DNA of 44,465 nucleotides, taken from contig NZ_NRRV01000044.1 of NCBI RefSeq assembly GCF_016583825.1, positions 1 through 44,465 on the forward strand, given 5' to 3'. The DNA is from Thiohalocapsa halophila (GTDB lineage: Bacteria; Pseudomonadota; Gammaproteobacteria; Chromatiales; Chromatiaceae). Shown here piece by piece: positions 1 through 7,262 of this stretch (positions within the stretch are counted from its first letter, which is position 1; each line of letters starts with the position of its first letter). The translations under genes and the position numbers were made by a program. Below the pieces are notes generated by a model, which was not told the DNA's origin, searched no databases, and worked only from the letters and a program-made list of their open reading frames with translations.

Positions 1-31
1 GCCCCGCCCACCCTTGAGGAGATCCAAAGCC

Positions 32-238
32 ATGGCAGAAATCATTACCGCGGTCTATGCGTCGGCAGACACCCTGACCAATGTGCGCAACGACCTCGTC
101 TCCGTCGGCATTCCACAGGAGAAGATCCGCATCAGCCACGACAAGAACCAGGTGCAGGTGATGGGCCCGGAATCCGCCGAGGCCGAGATCGAGGAGATCC
201 TGAAACGCCACGAGCCCACCGAGCTGCACACCAGCTGA
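32..238 (+). CDS. Small conserved protein of unknown function (68 aa)
   Basis: This is a short acidic protein with no signal peptide or membrane segment. I chose the ATG at 32 because an AGGAG lies at 17-21 with normal spacing; an in-frame TTG at 14 would place that ribosome site inside the gene. The sequence alternates strand- and helix-like stretches: ITAVYAS, a helix with NVRNDLVSVGIP, a charged turn, VQVMGP, then a helix EAEIEEILKRHEP. This suggests a small beta-alpha-beta-beta-alpha fold of the kind seen in stress-associated small proteins. I do not recognise a named family and assign no function. It is followed by a GC-rich spacer and the opposing toxin-antitoxin remnant. Confidence 0.75.
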   Translation: MAEIITAVYASADTLTNVRNDLVSVGIPQEKIRISHDKNQVQVMGPESAEAEIEEILKRHEPTELHTS

Positions 239-479
239 TCCCCTGCTGCTGCCGCCGGCGCCGCCCCTCACCGGGAGCGCCGGCTTGCCCGCCGGCGGCG
301 CGGCTCGATGCCGAGCGTCCGGCGTCCAAGGGGCGGGAATGACCAAAACAAGGCAAGCTCGCGCCATTGCCGATGCCCACCAGACTGACGCAGTCCCTGC
401 TCTTTCGCATGGATCAGATCGTCAGGCATGCGGAAAGCGCGCCGCAACGACGACCTGGCGAGGTCGGTCATCGCGGAAG
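239..479. other. GC-rich spacer without a gene
   Basis: No supported coding region is seen. The first 70 bases hold overlapping GCCGGC/GCCGGCGG inverted repeats around 280-297 that could form a strong hairpin after the small plus-strand gene, but there is no T-tract, so a terminator role is only possible. Confidence 0.4.
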
Positions 480-705
480 TCATAACGACCAGGGGTTGAG
501 CACAATCGCGCCGGTTGGTGCAAAGTCCGCCACGTTGCGGGTGACCACGGTCATGCCGTGGACGAGTGCGGTGGCCGCAATCAAGGCATCCCGTACCGGG
601 CGGGGATCAGGCACATGCAGCTTGGCGCCGGCGCGTGCCACGGCGACATCGATAGGATCGGGCCTTGCGCAGCTCGGAGACGATGTTGGTATCCAGCAGG
701 TACAT
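480..705 (-). pseudogene. VapC-type PIN-domain toxin, internally deleted and frameshifted
   Basis: The gene starts at 705 in a TGATG overlap with the upstream antitoxin stop, the usual arrangement for VapBC-like modules. Residues 1-15 are a normal PIN N terminus (MYLLDTNIVSELRKA, with the first catalytic Asp). The sequence then jumps in another frame to a PIN C terminus that reads DALIAATALVHG, VTRNVADF and ends NPWSL. In the original frame a stop comes soon after the junction. Full PIN toxins are about 130-140 residues, so roughly half, including the central acidic residue, is missing. What is seen is N and C ends of one family in different frames; a deletion joining them near 660-668 is the simplest explanation. 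The product should be inactive. Confidence 0.8.
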
Positions 706-953
706 CAGCCGAGCTCGGCCGCGCTCGCGAGATCGGTCAGCCGCGGCGGCTCGAAATCGATCCCTTCGTCGCCGGGCATGGCCAGCAGGTCGGCAATCTT
801 GCGCTCGGCCCCGGAGAGCCTCCGGTATTCCTCGATGGATAGCAACACATAGCTAGGCTGCCCGCGGTCGGTGATGAACACAGGCCCCTGGTCGGCTGCC
901 CGCTTGGCCTTGCCGGTCTCACGATTGAATTCTCGGCTGGTCAAGGTCGGCAC
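705..953 (-). CDS. Phd/YefM-type antitoxin (82 aa)
   Basis: This is a DNA-binding antitoxin of the Phd/YefM fold. The N terminus (TSREFNRETGKAKRAADQGPV, then FITDRGQPSYVLLSIEEYRRL) is the characteristic dimer and DNA-binding part, and the remaining C-terminal tail would wrap the toxin. It starts with GTG at 953, preceded by GGAGG at 960-964. Its stop overlaps the toxin start by one base, so the two were translationally coupled. Because the toxin is truncated, the antitoxin now looks like an orphan. It may still repress its own promoter or neutralise a related toxin elsewhere, which is inference. Confidence 0.85.
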   Translation of the reverse strand: MPTLTSREFNRETGKAKRAADQGPVFITDRGQPSYVLLSIEEYRRLSGAERKIADLLAMPGDEGIDFEPPRLTDLASAAELG

Positions 954-1364
954 GCCAAGCCTCCACAGATCACGAATGTAGAAACGTTACTACCTCCCGT
1001 CGACCGGCGCAATCGCGGCGCAACGAAAATGCGTAACCGCGTCGGTGGCTCGGCATTGGTCTGGATCGATTCCGATCGCGATTGCGGCAGTGATACCGAT
1101 ATCGGTCGCGATACCGATTTCGATAAGGGATGGGTACTATCGTATGGTCGCCTTGCCGTATCGGCGTACCCGGCCTCTATCATGCCCGCCCTCTGCCACA
1201 CGCGCCTCTGATGGATGCTCACCAGACTTCTACCAGGAGTTCCGGTCGAGCGAGATAGCCGACCGACCAGGCTCAATGCACGAAAACGAACGATCAGGCG
1301 CCGACGTCGATGGTCCCGCTGGAGCCCGCGTCCGTCGAGCATCTGACCTCTCACGCAAGCGCTG
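954..1364. other. 411-bp intergenic region with degenerate GATACCGAT repeats
   Basis: No convincing gene is seen between the antitoxin start and the MscS stop. It holds the antitoxin ribosome site (960-964), a short repeat tract at 1063-1128, and otherwise no clear promoter pair. The antitoxin promoter must lie in the right part and the MscS operon ends on its other side. Confidence 0.5.
1063..1128. repeat. Degenerate tandem repeat of GATACCGAT/GATTCCGAT type
   Basis: The motif GAT-A/T-CCGAT recurs in variant form, with ACCGATATCGGT at 1095-1106 being a perfect 12-bp palindrome. It is non-coding and of unknown role. Confidence 0.6.
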
Positions 1365-2861
1365 CTAGCCGCGCCCGCCCCCATCGCCGCCGTCTCCTCC
1401 TTCCTCGGCCTCCCCCGGCTCATCGGCGCCATAATCACCACTGGCGTAGTCGGAAGCCGCGGGCTGCTTCTCCGTATCGTCTCCGATCAGAGTCGACACC
1501 ACCGCCGGGCTCGCAGCCTTTTCGTTGTCTGCCACATGCAGGTGCATATCCGTCTGCGGGAACGGAATCGAGATACCGTTGGCGTCGAAGGCCTCCTTCA
1601 CCGCGCGCTGGAGGTCCCAGTAGACGGTCCAGTAATCGGCGGTCTTGGTCCATGGGCGCACGATGAAGTTGACCGAGCTGTCCCCGAGCTCGCTGACGCG
1701 GATGTTCGGCGCCGGGTCTTCCAGCACCAGCGGATGGTTGGTGACCACGTCTTCCAGCACCTGCTGCGCCTGCTCGATGGAGTCGCCGTAGCCGATGCCG
1801 AAGACGAGATCGACGCGGCGGGTGTCGGAGGCGGTGACATTGGTGATGACGTCGCCCCAGACCCTGGAATTCGGGATCGTGATCACCTGGTTGTCGGGCG
1901 TGGTCACCGTCGTGGACATGATGGAGACGTGCTTGATAGTGCCGCCGAGACCGGCGACCTGCACATAGTCGCCTTCGTCGAAGGGGCGGTTGATCATGAT
2001 CATCAGGCCGGCGGCGAGGTTGCCCAATGTCTCCTGCATCGCGAACGCGAGGATGAAGGAGGCGCCGCCCACCAACGCGAACAGCGGCGTGATGTTCACC
2101 CCCAGCAGCGCGAGTACGAACATCAGGCCGAAGGCGATGGTGAGCCAGTACACCAACATGACCAGGAACCCGCTCAGCAGATTGGAGAGCTGCGGGGTCC
2201 GGTCGACGGCGCGGCGCACCCAGGCGCGCACGATCCTGGCGACGATGAGCAGGACGAAGAACGAGCCGATGATGACGGCGAGACGAAAGCCGACCGCCAC
2301 GCCGCCCTCTGGTGAGACCAGCCACTTCAGGAAACCGTCGGTGAACTCCTGCAGCGTCAGCTGCGAGCGCCCGGCGTCGATGACCGCATCCAGGTAGCCC
2401 TGCATGGACTCGACCTCCGCCGGGTCGCCGCCCTTGGCCTCGAGGCTTGCGATCACGGCCGAAGCCTTCTCGAAAATGCGACCACGCTCCTCCACCAGCT
2501 CGAGCCGCTCCTTACGCAGTGCCTCGGCCTCCTCCCCGTCGGCTGCGCGCACCTCAAGGCTCTGGTCGACGACTGCCTGGGCGGCGGCGCGCGCCTGCGC
2601 CTGCCAAACCGCAGCGAGCGCCGCGAGCTCATCGGCGGTCAGCGGGATCATCCGCAGCTCCAGCTTGTCCAGCTCGATGGTCGGATCATCGAGGCCCGCC
2701 GGATAGGCCGGTGCCGTGTCCCGGGCGTCAGCGCCGGCGGTCGCTGCTTCAGCCGTCGTGTCCTGCGCCCAGCCGACGCCTGTCGCCAGCGCGCAAGCCA
2801 GCACCAAGGCGCCGAGGGCGGCGCTGATCATCCTTGTTCTCCCAAGCTCGAAATGCGTCAT
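1365..2861 (-). CDS. MscS-family mechanosensitive channel (498 aa)
   Basis: This is an inner-membrane small-conductance mechanosensitive channel that releases solutes on hypo-osmotic shock. The N terminus is a signal-type segment (about residues 9-31, ending GVGWAQ). A charged periplasmic coiled-coil region follows, to about residue 150, then several membrane helices. The pore-lining helix and beta domain read GGASFILAFAMQETLGN, followed by NRPFDEGDYVQ, TTVTTPDNQVITIPNS and the C-terminal SIPFPQTDMHLH block that is typical of MscS. The end is a Gly/Asp-rich tail (EEGGDGGDGGGRG). I chose the ATG at 2861 because AGGAG lies eight bases upstream; a longer open frame reaches 3467 but runs over the neighbouring gene. 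It is the last gene of a minus-strand run, 11 bases after the small membrane protein. Confidence 0.9.
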   Translation of the reverse strand: MTHFELGRTRMISAALGALVLACALATGVGWAQDTTAEAATAGADARDTAPAYPAGLDDPTIELDKLELRMIPLTADELAALAAVWQAQARAAAQAVVDQSLEVRAADGEEAEALRKERLELVEERGRIFEKASAVIASLEAKGGDPAEVESMQGYLDAVIDAGRSQLTLQEFTDGFLKWLVSPEGGVAVGFRLAVIIGSFFVLLIVARIVRAWVRRAVDRTPQLSNLLSGFLVMLVYWLTIAFGLMFVLALLGVNITPLFALVGGASFILAFAMQETLGNLAAGLMIMINRPFDEGDYVQVAGLGGTIKHVSIMSTTVTTPDNQVITIPNSRVWGDVITNVTASDTRRVDLVFGIGYGDSIEQAQQVLEDVVTNHPLVLEDPAPNIRVSELGDSSVNFIVRPWTKTADYWTVYWDLQRAVKEAFDANGISIPFPQTDMHLHVADNEKAASPAVVSTLIGDDTEKQPAASDYASGDYGADEPGEAEEGGDGGDGGGRG

Positions 2862-2872
2862 CGGATGTACTC

Positions 2873-3361
2873 CTATCGGATTGCTATTGCGGGTTGACTG
2901 CGCCGGTGACTCTCCATGAGGGTCATATAGTTCACCACCGCCGCGACCACCCCCGCAACCAAGCCCAGGATGATCACGGCCGCCGCCAGCGGAACCAGGA
3001 TGGAGCCGAGCACGCGTTGCCACAGCACCGCAAAGGTGACGATGACGCCGAGCGCAAAGAAGCCATGCTTGATGGTCATCCACAGGAAGGTCGGATAAAA
3101 CCGCGGCTTGGGCGGCTTGATGGTCGTGTAGGCGACGGCCGTTAGAATGACGGCCAGACTGACCGCCAGCGGCACCGCGGCGCCGAATACGGTGTGCTCG
3201 TCGGTGGAAATGCTGTCCACGGTCAAGGGAAGCGGTGCGTGGCCTGCAAGCAGATACCATTGGATGGCACCGTTGATGATCGCATTGATGACGCCGGAAA
3301 CAATCGCGCCTGTCGCGACCGCGGATGGATTCGGTGAAGCTGTTGCTTGGGAAGTGGACAT
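2873..3361 (-). CDS. Four-helix membrane protein of unknown function (162 aa)
   Basis: This is a hydrophobic protein with about four membrane segments: around residues 16-40, 58-78, 94-115 and 120-142. A conserved-looking cytoplasmic stretch, TTIKPPKPRFYPTFLWMTIKHG, lies in the middle. I do not recognise the family. It ends 11 bases before the MscS start and so is very likely cotranscribed with the channel, which hints at a membrane-tension or osmotic context but does not prove one. The ATG at 3361 follows a weak AGAGAG ribosome site. Confidence 0.75.
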   Translation of the reverse strand: MSTSQATASPNPSAVATGAIVSGVINAIINGAIQWYLLAGHAPLPLTVDSISTDEHTVFGAAVPLAVSLAVILTAVAYTTIKPPKPRFYPTFLWMTIKHGFFALGVIVTFAVLWQRVLGSILVPLAAAVIILGLVAGVVAAVVNYMTLMESHRRSQPAIAIR

Positions 3362-3463
3362 CGGACGGACTCTCTGTGAACGGGCCTAAAAAGTCGGCGA
3401 GGCATGCGGCCGGTGGCGCATCGCTCCAAGCCTGAGCCTTGAGCACCAAGCGTACACGGGCGA

Positions 3464-4709
3464 TCAAAAGCCCCAGAACACCTGAAGCTGGGCCGTATTC
3501 CAGGGCGCGGCCTCACCCTCGGTCGCGTCTTCGATGGCAGCGCCTGGAAAGGCGATGCCGGTGATGCCTTGCAGGAACAGTCGCCTCGACAAGGCCCATC
3601 GCATGGTGAGCTGGATCTCCTCGCCGAGGTCGCGACTCGACAGAGTCCCGAGCGCCGGGTTGGCACCGAGGTTGTTCTTCTGGTTGGCGATGTGCTTGTA
3701 GACGTCGAACGTCAGGTTGAGCTTCGGCGTGGGCGCGACGTTCAGCCGGACCCGGTGCGTCTTGCGGTTGGCCTGGGTGTTGCGAGCCGAACTGCGAGAT
3801 CAGAAAGCCGCTGTTCAGGGTGAAGTTCTGGCGGCCGGCGGAGACCTTGAGCCGGCGGCGCTCGTCCTGCGGTGCATAGAGCAGGCCCGCATAGCCCAGC
3901 TCCAGGTCGAAGCTCGCGCGGAGGTCATCGCGAAAGATGTCGCGCCCCACCGAGCCGGGGGCGATGCCGGACACCGCGCCGAACCCGTACAGGTCCTCAC
4001 CAGCGACCGGTGCGACGCCGCCCACACCGATCTGGACGAACCCCTCGGCCCAGCTCGCGCGGTTGCCGGTGCCAGCGCCCGCCGCCGGGTCCTCCACCAG
4101 CGGATTGCCGCGGGTGAAGGTCACTGGACTGTTGAACCAGGGTTTGCCGTCCGAGTAGACGCCGAAGCCGCCGTTGAGGATGACCTGCAGGTGGCGACCG
4201 CCGCGGCGGTAGAGCACCGGGAAGTCGCCCGGGTCGCCCGTGACAAGCAGACCCCGCGGGGGTGCCGCCGCCTCGGCAGTGGCCGGGCGTACGGTCACGA
4301 TGAGCTCCCGGCCGACGCCGCCGCCGACGGCGCGTCCGGCAAAGGCGACGGTCCGGATCTCGGGCCGCGCCTCCAGCCTGGCGCGGATCGCCGCCCCGAG
4401 CATCGGGTCCCAGGGGTCGCCGGGGCGCAGCCCTAGCGCGTCGCGCACGCTCGCTTGGAGTTGATCCGCGCGGGGCGTATTCGGCGGCTCCACGTCAACG
4501 ACAATGGAGGTGATGGTCTCGCCGCCGTGCAGGGGCTGGAGGGCCTCGTAGCCCGGCCCGCCACCGACACCGGCACCACTGCCGGCACCGGTTTGCGCAA
4601 TCACGGCGCCGGCACCCAGCACCCCAACCAGCACCCCAACCGGTGCCCGGGCGAGCCGGAACACGCGCGTCCGTTGCGGGGCCGCGGAGGTCGCTGCATG
4701 GCTGAGCAC
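3464..4709 (-). pseudogene. POTRA-like plus beta-barrel outer-membrane protein, frameshifted or internally deleted
   Basis: The gene begins with GTG at 4709 (24 bases after the SDR stop) and a signal-type segment (VGVLVGVLGAGAVIAQ). Residues about 60-130 look like one POTRA domain: ADQLQASVRDALGLRPGDPW, then a helix and ARPEIRTVAF. A barrel-like part follows (GRQNFTLNSGFLISQFGS). Near 3780 the frame changes. The other frame continues with NTQANRKTHRVRLNVAPTP, then a stretch including LGANPALGTLSSRDLGEEIQ, and ends VFWGF, with the C-terminal Phe expected of a barrel strand. A single-base indel would explain the switch. However, the barrel is only about 240 residues, short for the alginate-export-like barrels it resembles, so a larger deletion at the same point is equally possible. 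The role was probably outer-membrane export or uptake. Confidence 0.7.
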
Positions 4710-4733
4710 TGGGCGGAGGCCTGCCGCCTGGCG

Positions 4734-5531
4734 TTATTCGGGCATCAGGCGCACGCGCTTGCCGCCGCCCGAGACCTGGATGGTCTGACCCGATATCCAA
4801 CTCCCCGCCGGAGAGGCGAGCCAGAGGAAGGCGTTGGCGATGTCCTCGGGGCGTCCGGCCCGGCCCGTGAGGTTGTCGGGATGTGCCAGTGCCTGCTGCG
4901 CCTTCTCGTCGAGCCCGGCCTCGGCATAGCCTGGCGTGAGGACTGTGCCGATGAGTACCGTGTTGACCCGAACCTGCTTGGCGAAATAGTGGGCGAGCCC
5001 GAGCATCGCGTGGTTGAGTGCCGCCTTCGCCGCCGAATAGGCAATAAAATCGAAGGCTGGCAGCACGCCCACCAGGGAGCCGGAGTTTGTCACGGTCGGG
5101 TTGGTCGCCTGCTCCAGGTGCGGCCGGCAGGCCGCCGTCATCCGCAGTGCGGCCAGGGTATTGAGCCTGTAGCTCTCGATCATCTCCTCGGCCGGGACGG
5201 CGAGCGGGTCCGGATAGGCCCGGCCCCAACCGACGTTGTTCACCAGCGTCGAGACACCGCCGAAGGTCTCGGCGGTCTTGGCCACGCAGGCGTCGATCTG
5301 GTCATCCTTGGTCACATCGCAGGCCATGCCGATGACCTCGCTGCCGGTCTCCGCGGCGATCTCCTCGGCGGTCGCTTCGGCCTTCTCGCCGTTGAGATCG
5401 GCGATCATCACCTTGGCCCCGGCGCCGGCGAAGCTGCGCGCAATGGCCTCACCGATGTTCTGCGCACCGCCGGTGACGATGGCCGAATGGCCCTGCATGC
5501 GAAAGTCTTTGAACGGGTCGAATTGGGACAT
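4734..5531 (-). CDS. Short-chain dehydrogenase/reductase (265 aa)
   Basis: This is a classical SDR oxidoreductase using NAD(P). The nucleotide site is TGGAQNIGEAIA near residue 20, followed by NNVG near 97, the catalytic Ser in NSGS, and the catalytic YSAAK pair. The C terminus SGQTIQVSGGGKRVRLMPE is usual for the family. The ATG at 5531 follows AGGAG six bases upstream. It lies 53 bases after the hydroxysteroid-dehydrogenase-like gene and 24 before the barrel gene, so it is operonic. The two SDRs resemble each other at the C terminus (both WISGQ with VSGGG), consistent with an old duplication. The substrate cannot be told from sequence. Confidence 0.9.
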   Translation of the reverse strand: MSQFDPFKDFRMQGHSAIVTGGAQNIGEAIARSFAGAGAKVMIADLNGEKAEATAEEIAAETGSEVIGMACDVTKDDQIDACVAKTAETFGGVSTLVNNVGWGRAYPDPLAVPAEEMIESYRLNTLAALRMTAACRPHLEQATNPTVTNSGSLVGVLPAFDFIAYSAAKAALNHAMLGLAHYFAKQVRVNTVLIGTVLTPGYAEAGLDEKAQQALAHPDNLTGRAGRPEDIANAFLWLASPAGSWISGQTIQVSGGGKRVRLMPE

Positions 5532-5584
5532 GTCGCGCTCCTGGTGGGTTTTCCGTTGGTCGGGACCGAACGAGCCCGTCTGCA

Positions 5585-6352
5585 TCAGTCGAGCTCCTGC
5601 AGCCCGCCGCCGGACACGGTCAGGATCTGTCCGCTGATCCAGGCCGCGGCGGGCGAGCACAGAAAGAGCGCGGCATTGGCCATGTCCGCGGGCTCGCCGA
5701 GGCGCTTCAGGGGCGTGTGCTCGAGCATCTTGGCTTCGATCTCCGGGGTGAGCACCTTCTTGAGCGCATCGGTGCGGGTGGCGCCCGGTGCGATGGCATT
5801 CACACGGATGTTTTTCGGCCCGAGATCGAAGGCGATGTTGCGCGTGAGGTGATTCTCGGCGGCCTTGGAAGCCCCGTAGGAGGCCATCCGCTGATTTTTG
5901 TTCTCGCCGGCCATGGAGGTGATGTTGAGAATGGCGCCGCCGCCGGCCTGCGCCATGTGCGGCGCGGCGAGCTGGCAGAGCCGGAAGACGGAGAACAGGT
6001 TCAGCTCGAAGGCGAAGCGCATGTCCGACATGGGCATATCGAAGGGCTTCGGGCCGCCGCCGCCGGCGTTGTTGACCAGGATGGTCAGTCCACCGAAGGC
6101 GTTGACGGCGAGGTCCACCGCAGCGACGAGGTCCGCCTCCTGGGTCACATCGCAAGCGGCGCTGGTCGCCTTGCCGCCGGCCTCGGTGATGGCCGCGGCG
6201 ACCTGCTGGGCCGTGGCCGCATCTCGGTCCGTCACGGCGACTGAAGCGCCGGCGGCGGCAAAGGTCTCGGCGATGGCGCGGCCGATGCCGGCACCGGCGC
6301 CGGTGACCAGCGCAATGGCGCCGTTGAGGTGGAAATCGCGTGGATCGTACAT
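5585..6352 (-). CDS. hdhA: 7-alpha-hydroxysteroid dehydrogenase-like SDR (255 aa)
   Basis: This is an NAD(P)-dependent SDR that closely follows Escherichia coli HdhA as I remember it. It has TGAGAGIG at residues 17-24, the distinctive NNAGGGGPKPFDMPM block, a long ITSMA-GENKN stretch carrying the catalytic Ser, the catalytic YGASK, IRVNAIAPGA, and the ending SGQILTVSGGGLQELD. Length matches the family. HdhA oxidises the 7-alpha hydroxyl of bile acids. In an environmental bacterium the natural substrate may be another sterol or a cyclic alcohol, which is inference. It is the first gene of a minus-strand run with a second SDR, an outer-membrane protein and MscS. A candidate operator lies 74-88 bases upstream of the ATG. 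Confidence 0.85.
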   Translation of the reverse strand: MYDPRDFHLNGAIALVTGAGAGIGRAIAETFAAAGASVAVTDRDAATAQQVAAAITEAGGKATSAACDVTQEADLVAAVDLAVNAFGGLTILVNNAGGGGPKPFDMPMSDMRFAFELNLFSVFRLCQLAAPHMAQAGGGAILNITSMAGENKNQRMASYGASKAAENHLTRNIAFDLGPKNIRVNAIAPGATRTDALKKVLTPEIEAKMLEHTPLKRLGEPADMANAALFLCSPAAAWISGQILTVSGGGLQELD

Positions 6353-6425
6353 GGAGAGACCGGCTGGGTTGGCCTAGGGGCGGGCCAATTCAAGTGGATG
6401 CCCGCAGCCGCCGCAAGCCGCTGGG

Positions 6426-6440
6426 CACCCAAAATGGGCG
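6426..6440 (-). promoter_or_regulatory. Candidate operator, copy A (upstream of the SDR operon)
   Basis: On the minus strand this reads CGCCCATTTTGGGTG, 14 of 15 positions of the perfect inverted repeat CGCCCATTTTGGGCG. It lies 74-88 bases before the hydroxysteroid-dehydrogenase-like start. The flanks extend the dyad (GGCACCC / GGGCGCC at 6424-6442). See copies at 7120 and 11002. Confidence 0.45.
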
Positions 6441-6563
6441 CCGGCGGCAGAGCCCCTCATCAAGCCAGGGTTTCAAGCCGGGTTTTGGGATCGGCGCACA
6501 CCGATGACTCGGCAGCTCCCAATCCGAGCCCAATGGACCCGGGCGGGAATGCGCGGATGACGC

Positions 6564-7013
6564 TCAGTCCGACAGCGTGTTGGTGCAGACGGCGACGACC
6601 GTGGCGAGGTAGTGCAGGGTTGCCTCGGTGGCGGGCGCCAAGTCCTTGGTGGCCTTGCTGGAGGCGATCAAGAAACCATTGTCGCGGCGGATGATCCAGC
6701 CCAGCTGCTCCAAGTCGCGGAGCTTGCGGCGCACGGTCTCCCGCGGGATGCCGCTGTAGTCCGCGATGGACTGGAGATTGATCGGCGCGGGCTCGTCATC
6801 CGGTCTATCCATCGCCGTGAAGTCCTCGTAGGACAGCCCCTCGATGCGGCCCCGGGACAAGGTGCGGGAGCCGATGATGGCGAGCACCAGCATCCGGTCC
6901 AGGTCGCCGCCGAATTGCCGGCGCAACAGAACCAACAGCTCGCAGAAGGCATCGTTGTGCACCGGCCAGATGCGGCCGAAGTGTGCGCTCAGGGTCTGTT
7001 CGTCGAAGGTCAT
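6564..7013 (-). CDS. Winged-helix transcriptional regulator (149 aa)
   Basis: This is a probable DNA-binding regulator. The N-terminal half is helical (FCELLVLLRRQFGGDLDRM). The middle to C-terminal part contains a helix-turn-helix with wing: INLQSIADYSGIPRETVRR, then KLRDLEQLGWI. In this layout 'IPRETVRRKL' is the recognition helix, similar to Crp/MarR-like winged helices. No ligand or receiver domain is obvious. It sits between the SDR operon and the divergent BCCT operon, the expected position for a local regulator. Three copies of a palindromic 15-mer occur upstream of the neighbouring operons. The ATG at 7013 has a modest GAGG ribosome site. Confidence 0.8.
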   Translation of the reverse strand: MTFDEQTLSAHFGRIWPVHNDAFCELLVLLRRQFGGDLDRMLVLAIIGSRTLSRGRIEGLSYEDFTAMDRPDDEPAPINLQSIADYSGIPRETVRRKLRDLEQLGWIIRRDNGFLIASSKATKDLAPATEATLHYLATVVAVCTNTLSD

Positions 7014-7119
7014 GGCGGCCTCGGCTGGAACGATGCCGCGGCGTTGGAGACACCGACGGATAAGTGCGGACAGGCTCCACCATCGGTTGCGTCGATGTCG
7101 CAGGCGGCTTGCTCATTAT

Positions 7120-7134
7120 GGCCCATTTTGAGCG
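7120..7134 (+). promoter_or_regulatory. Candidate operator, copy B (between regulator and BCCT gene)
   Basis: Reads GGCCCATTTTGAGCG, 13 of 15 positions of CGCCCATTTTGGGCG. It is 129-143 bases upstream of the BCCT start and about 107-121 upstream of the divergent regulator start, so one site could serve both promoters. Confidence 0.4.
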
Positions 7135-7262
7135 GCCCAAGGTTGCGGCATCCCTCTGATGCCCGGACCCTGGTAGCCTATTCGCCTCTGACGAGACCGC
7201 ACGCTGCGCCTTCCGCGAGCGCCACGAATGGCTAGTCGGCCCAACCATTTCCGGAGGCCTTA

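Noticed and set aside
2862..3467. N-terminal extension of MscS by about 200 residues
   Set aside because: It would overlap the whole small membrane-protein gene, has no MscS features, and an ATG with a good ribosome site exists at 2861.
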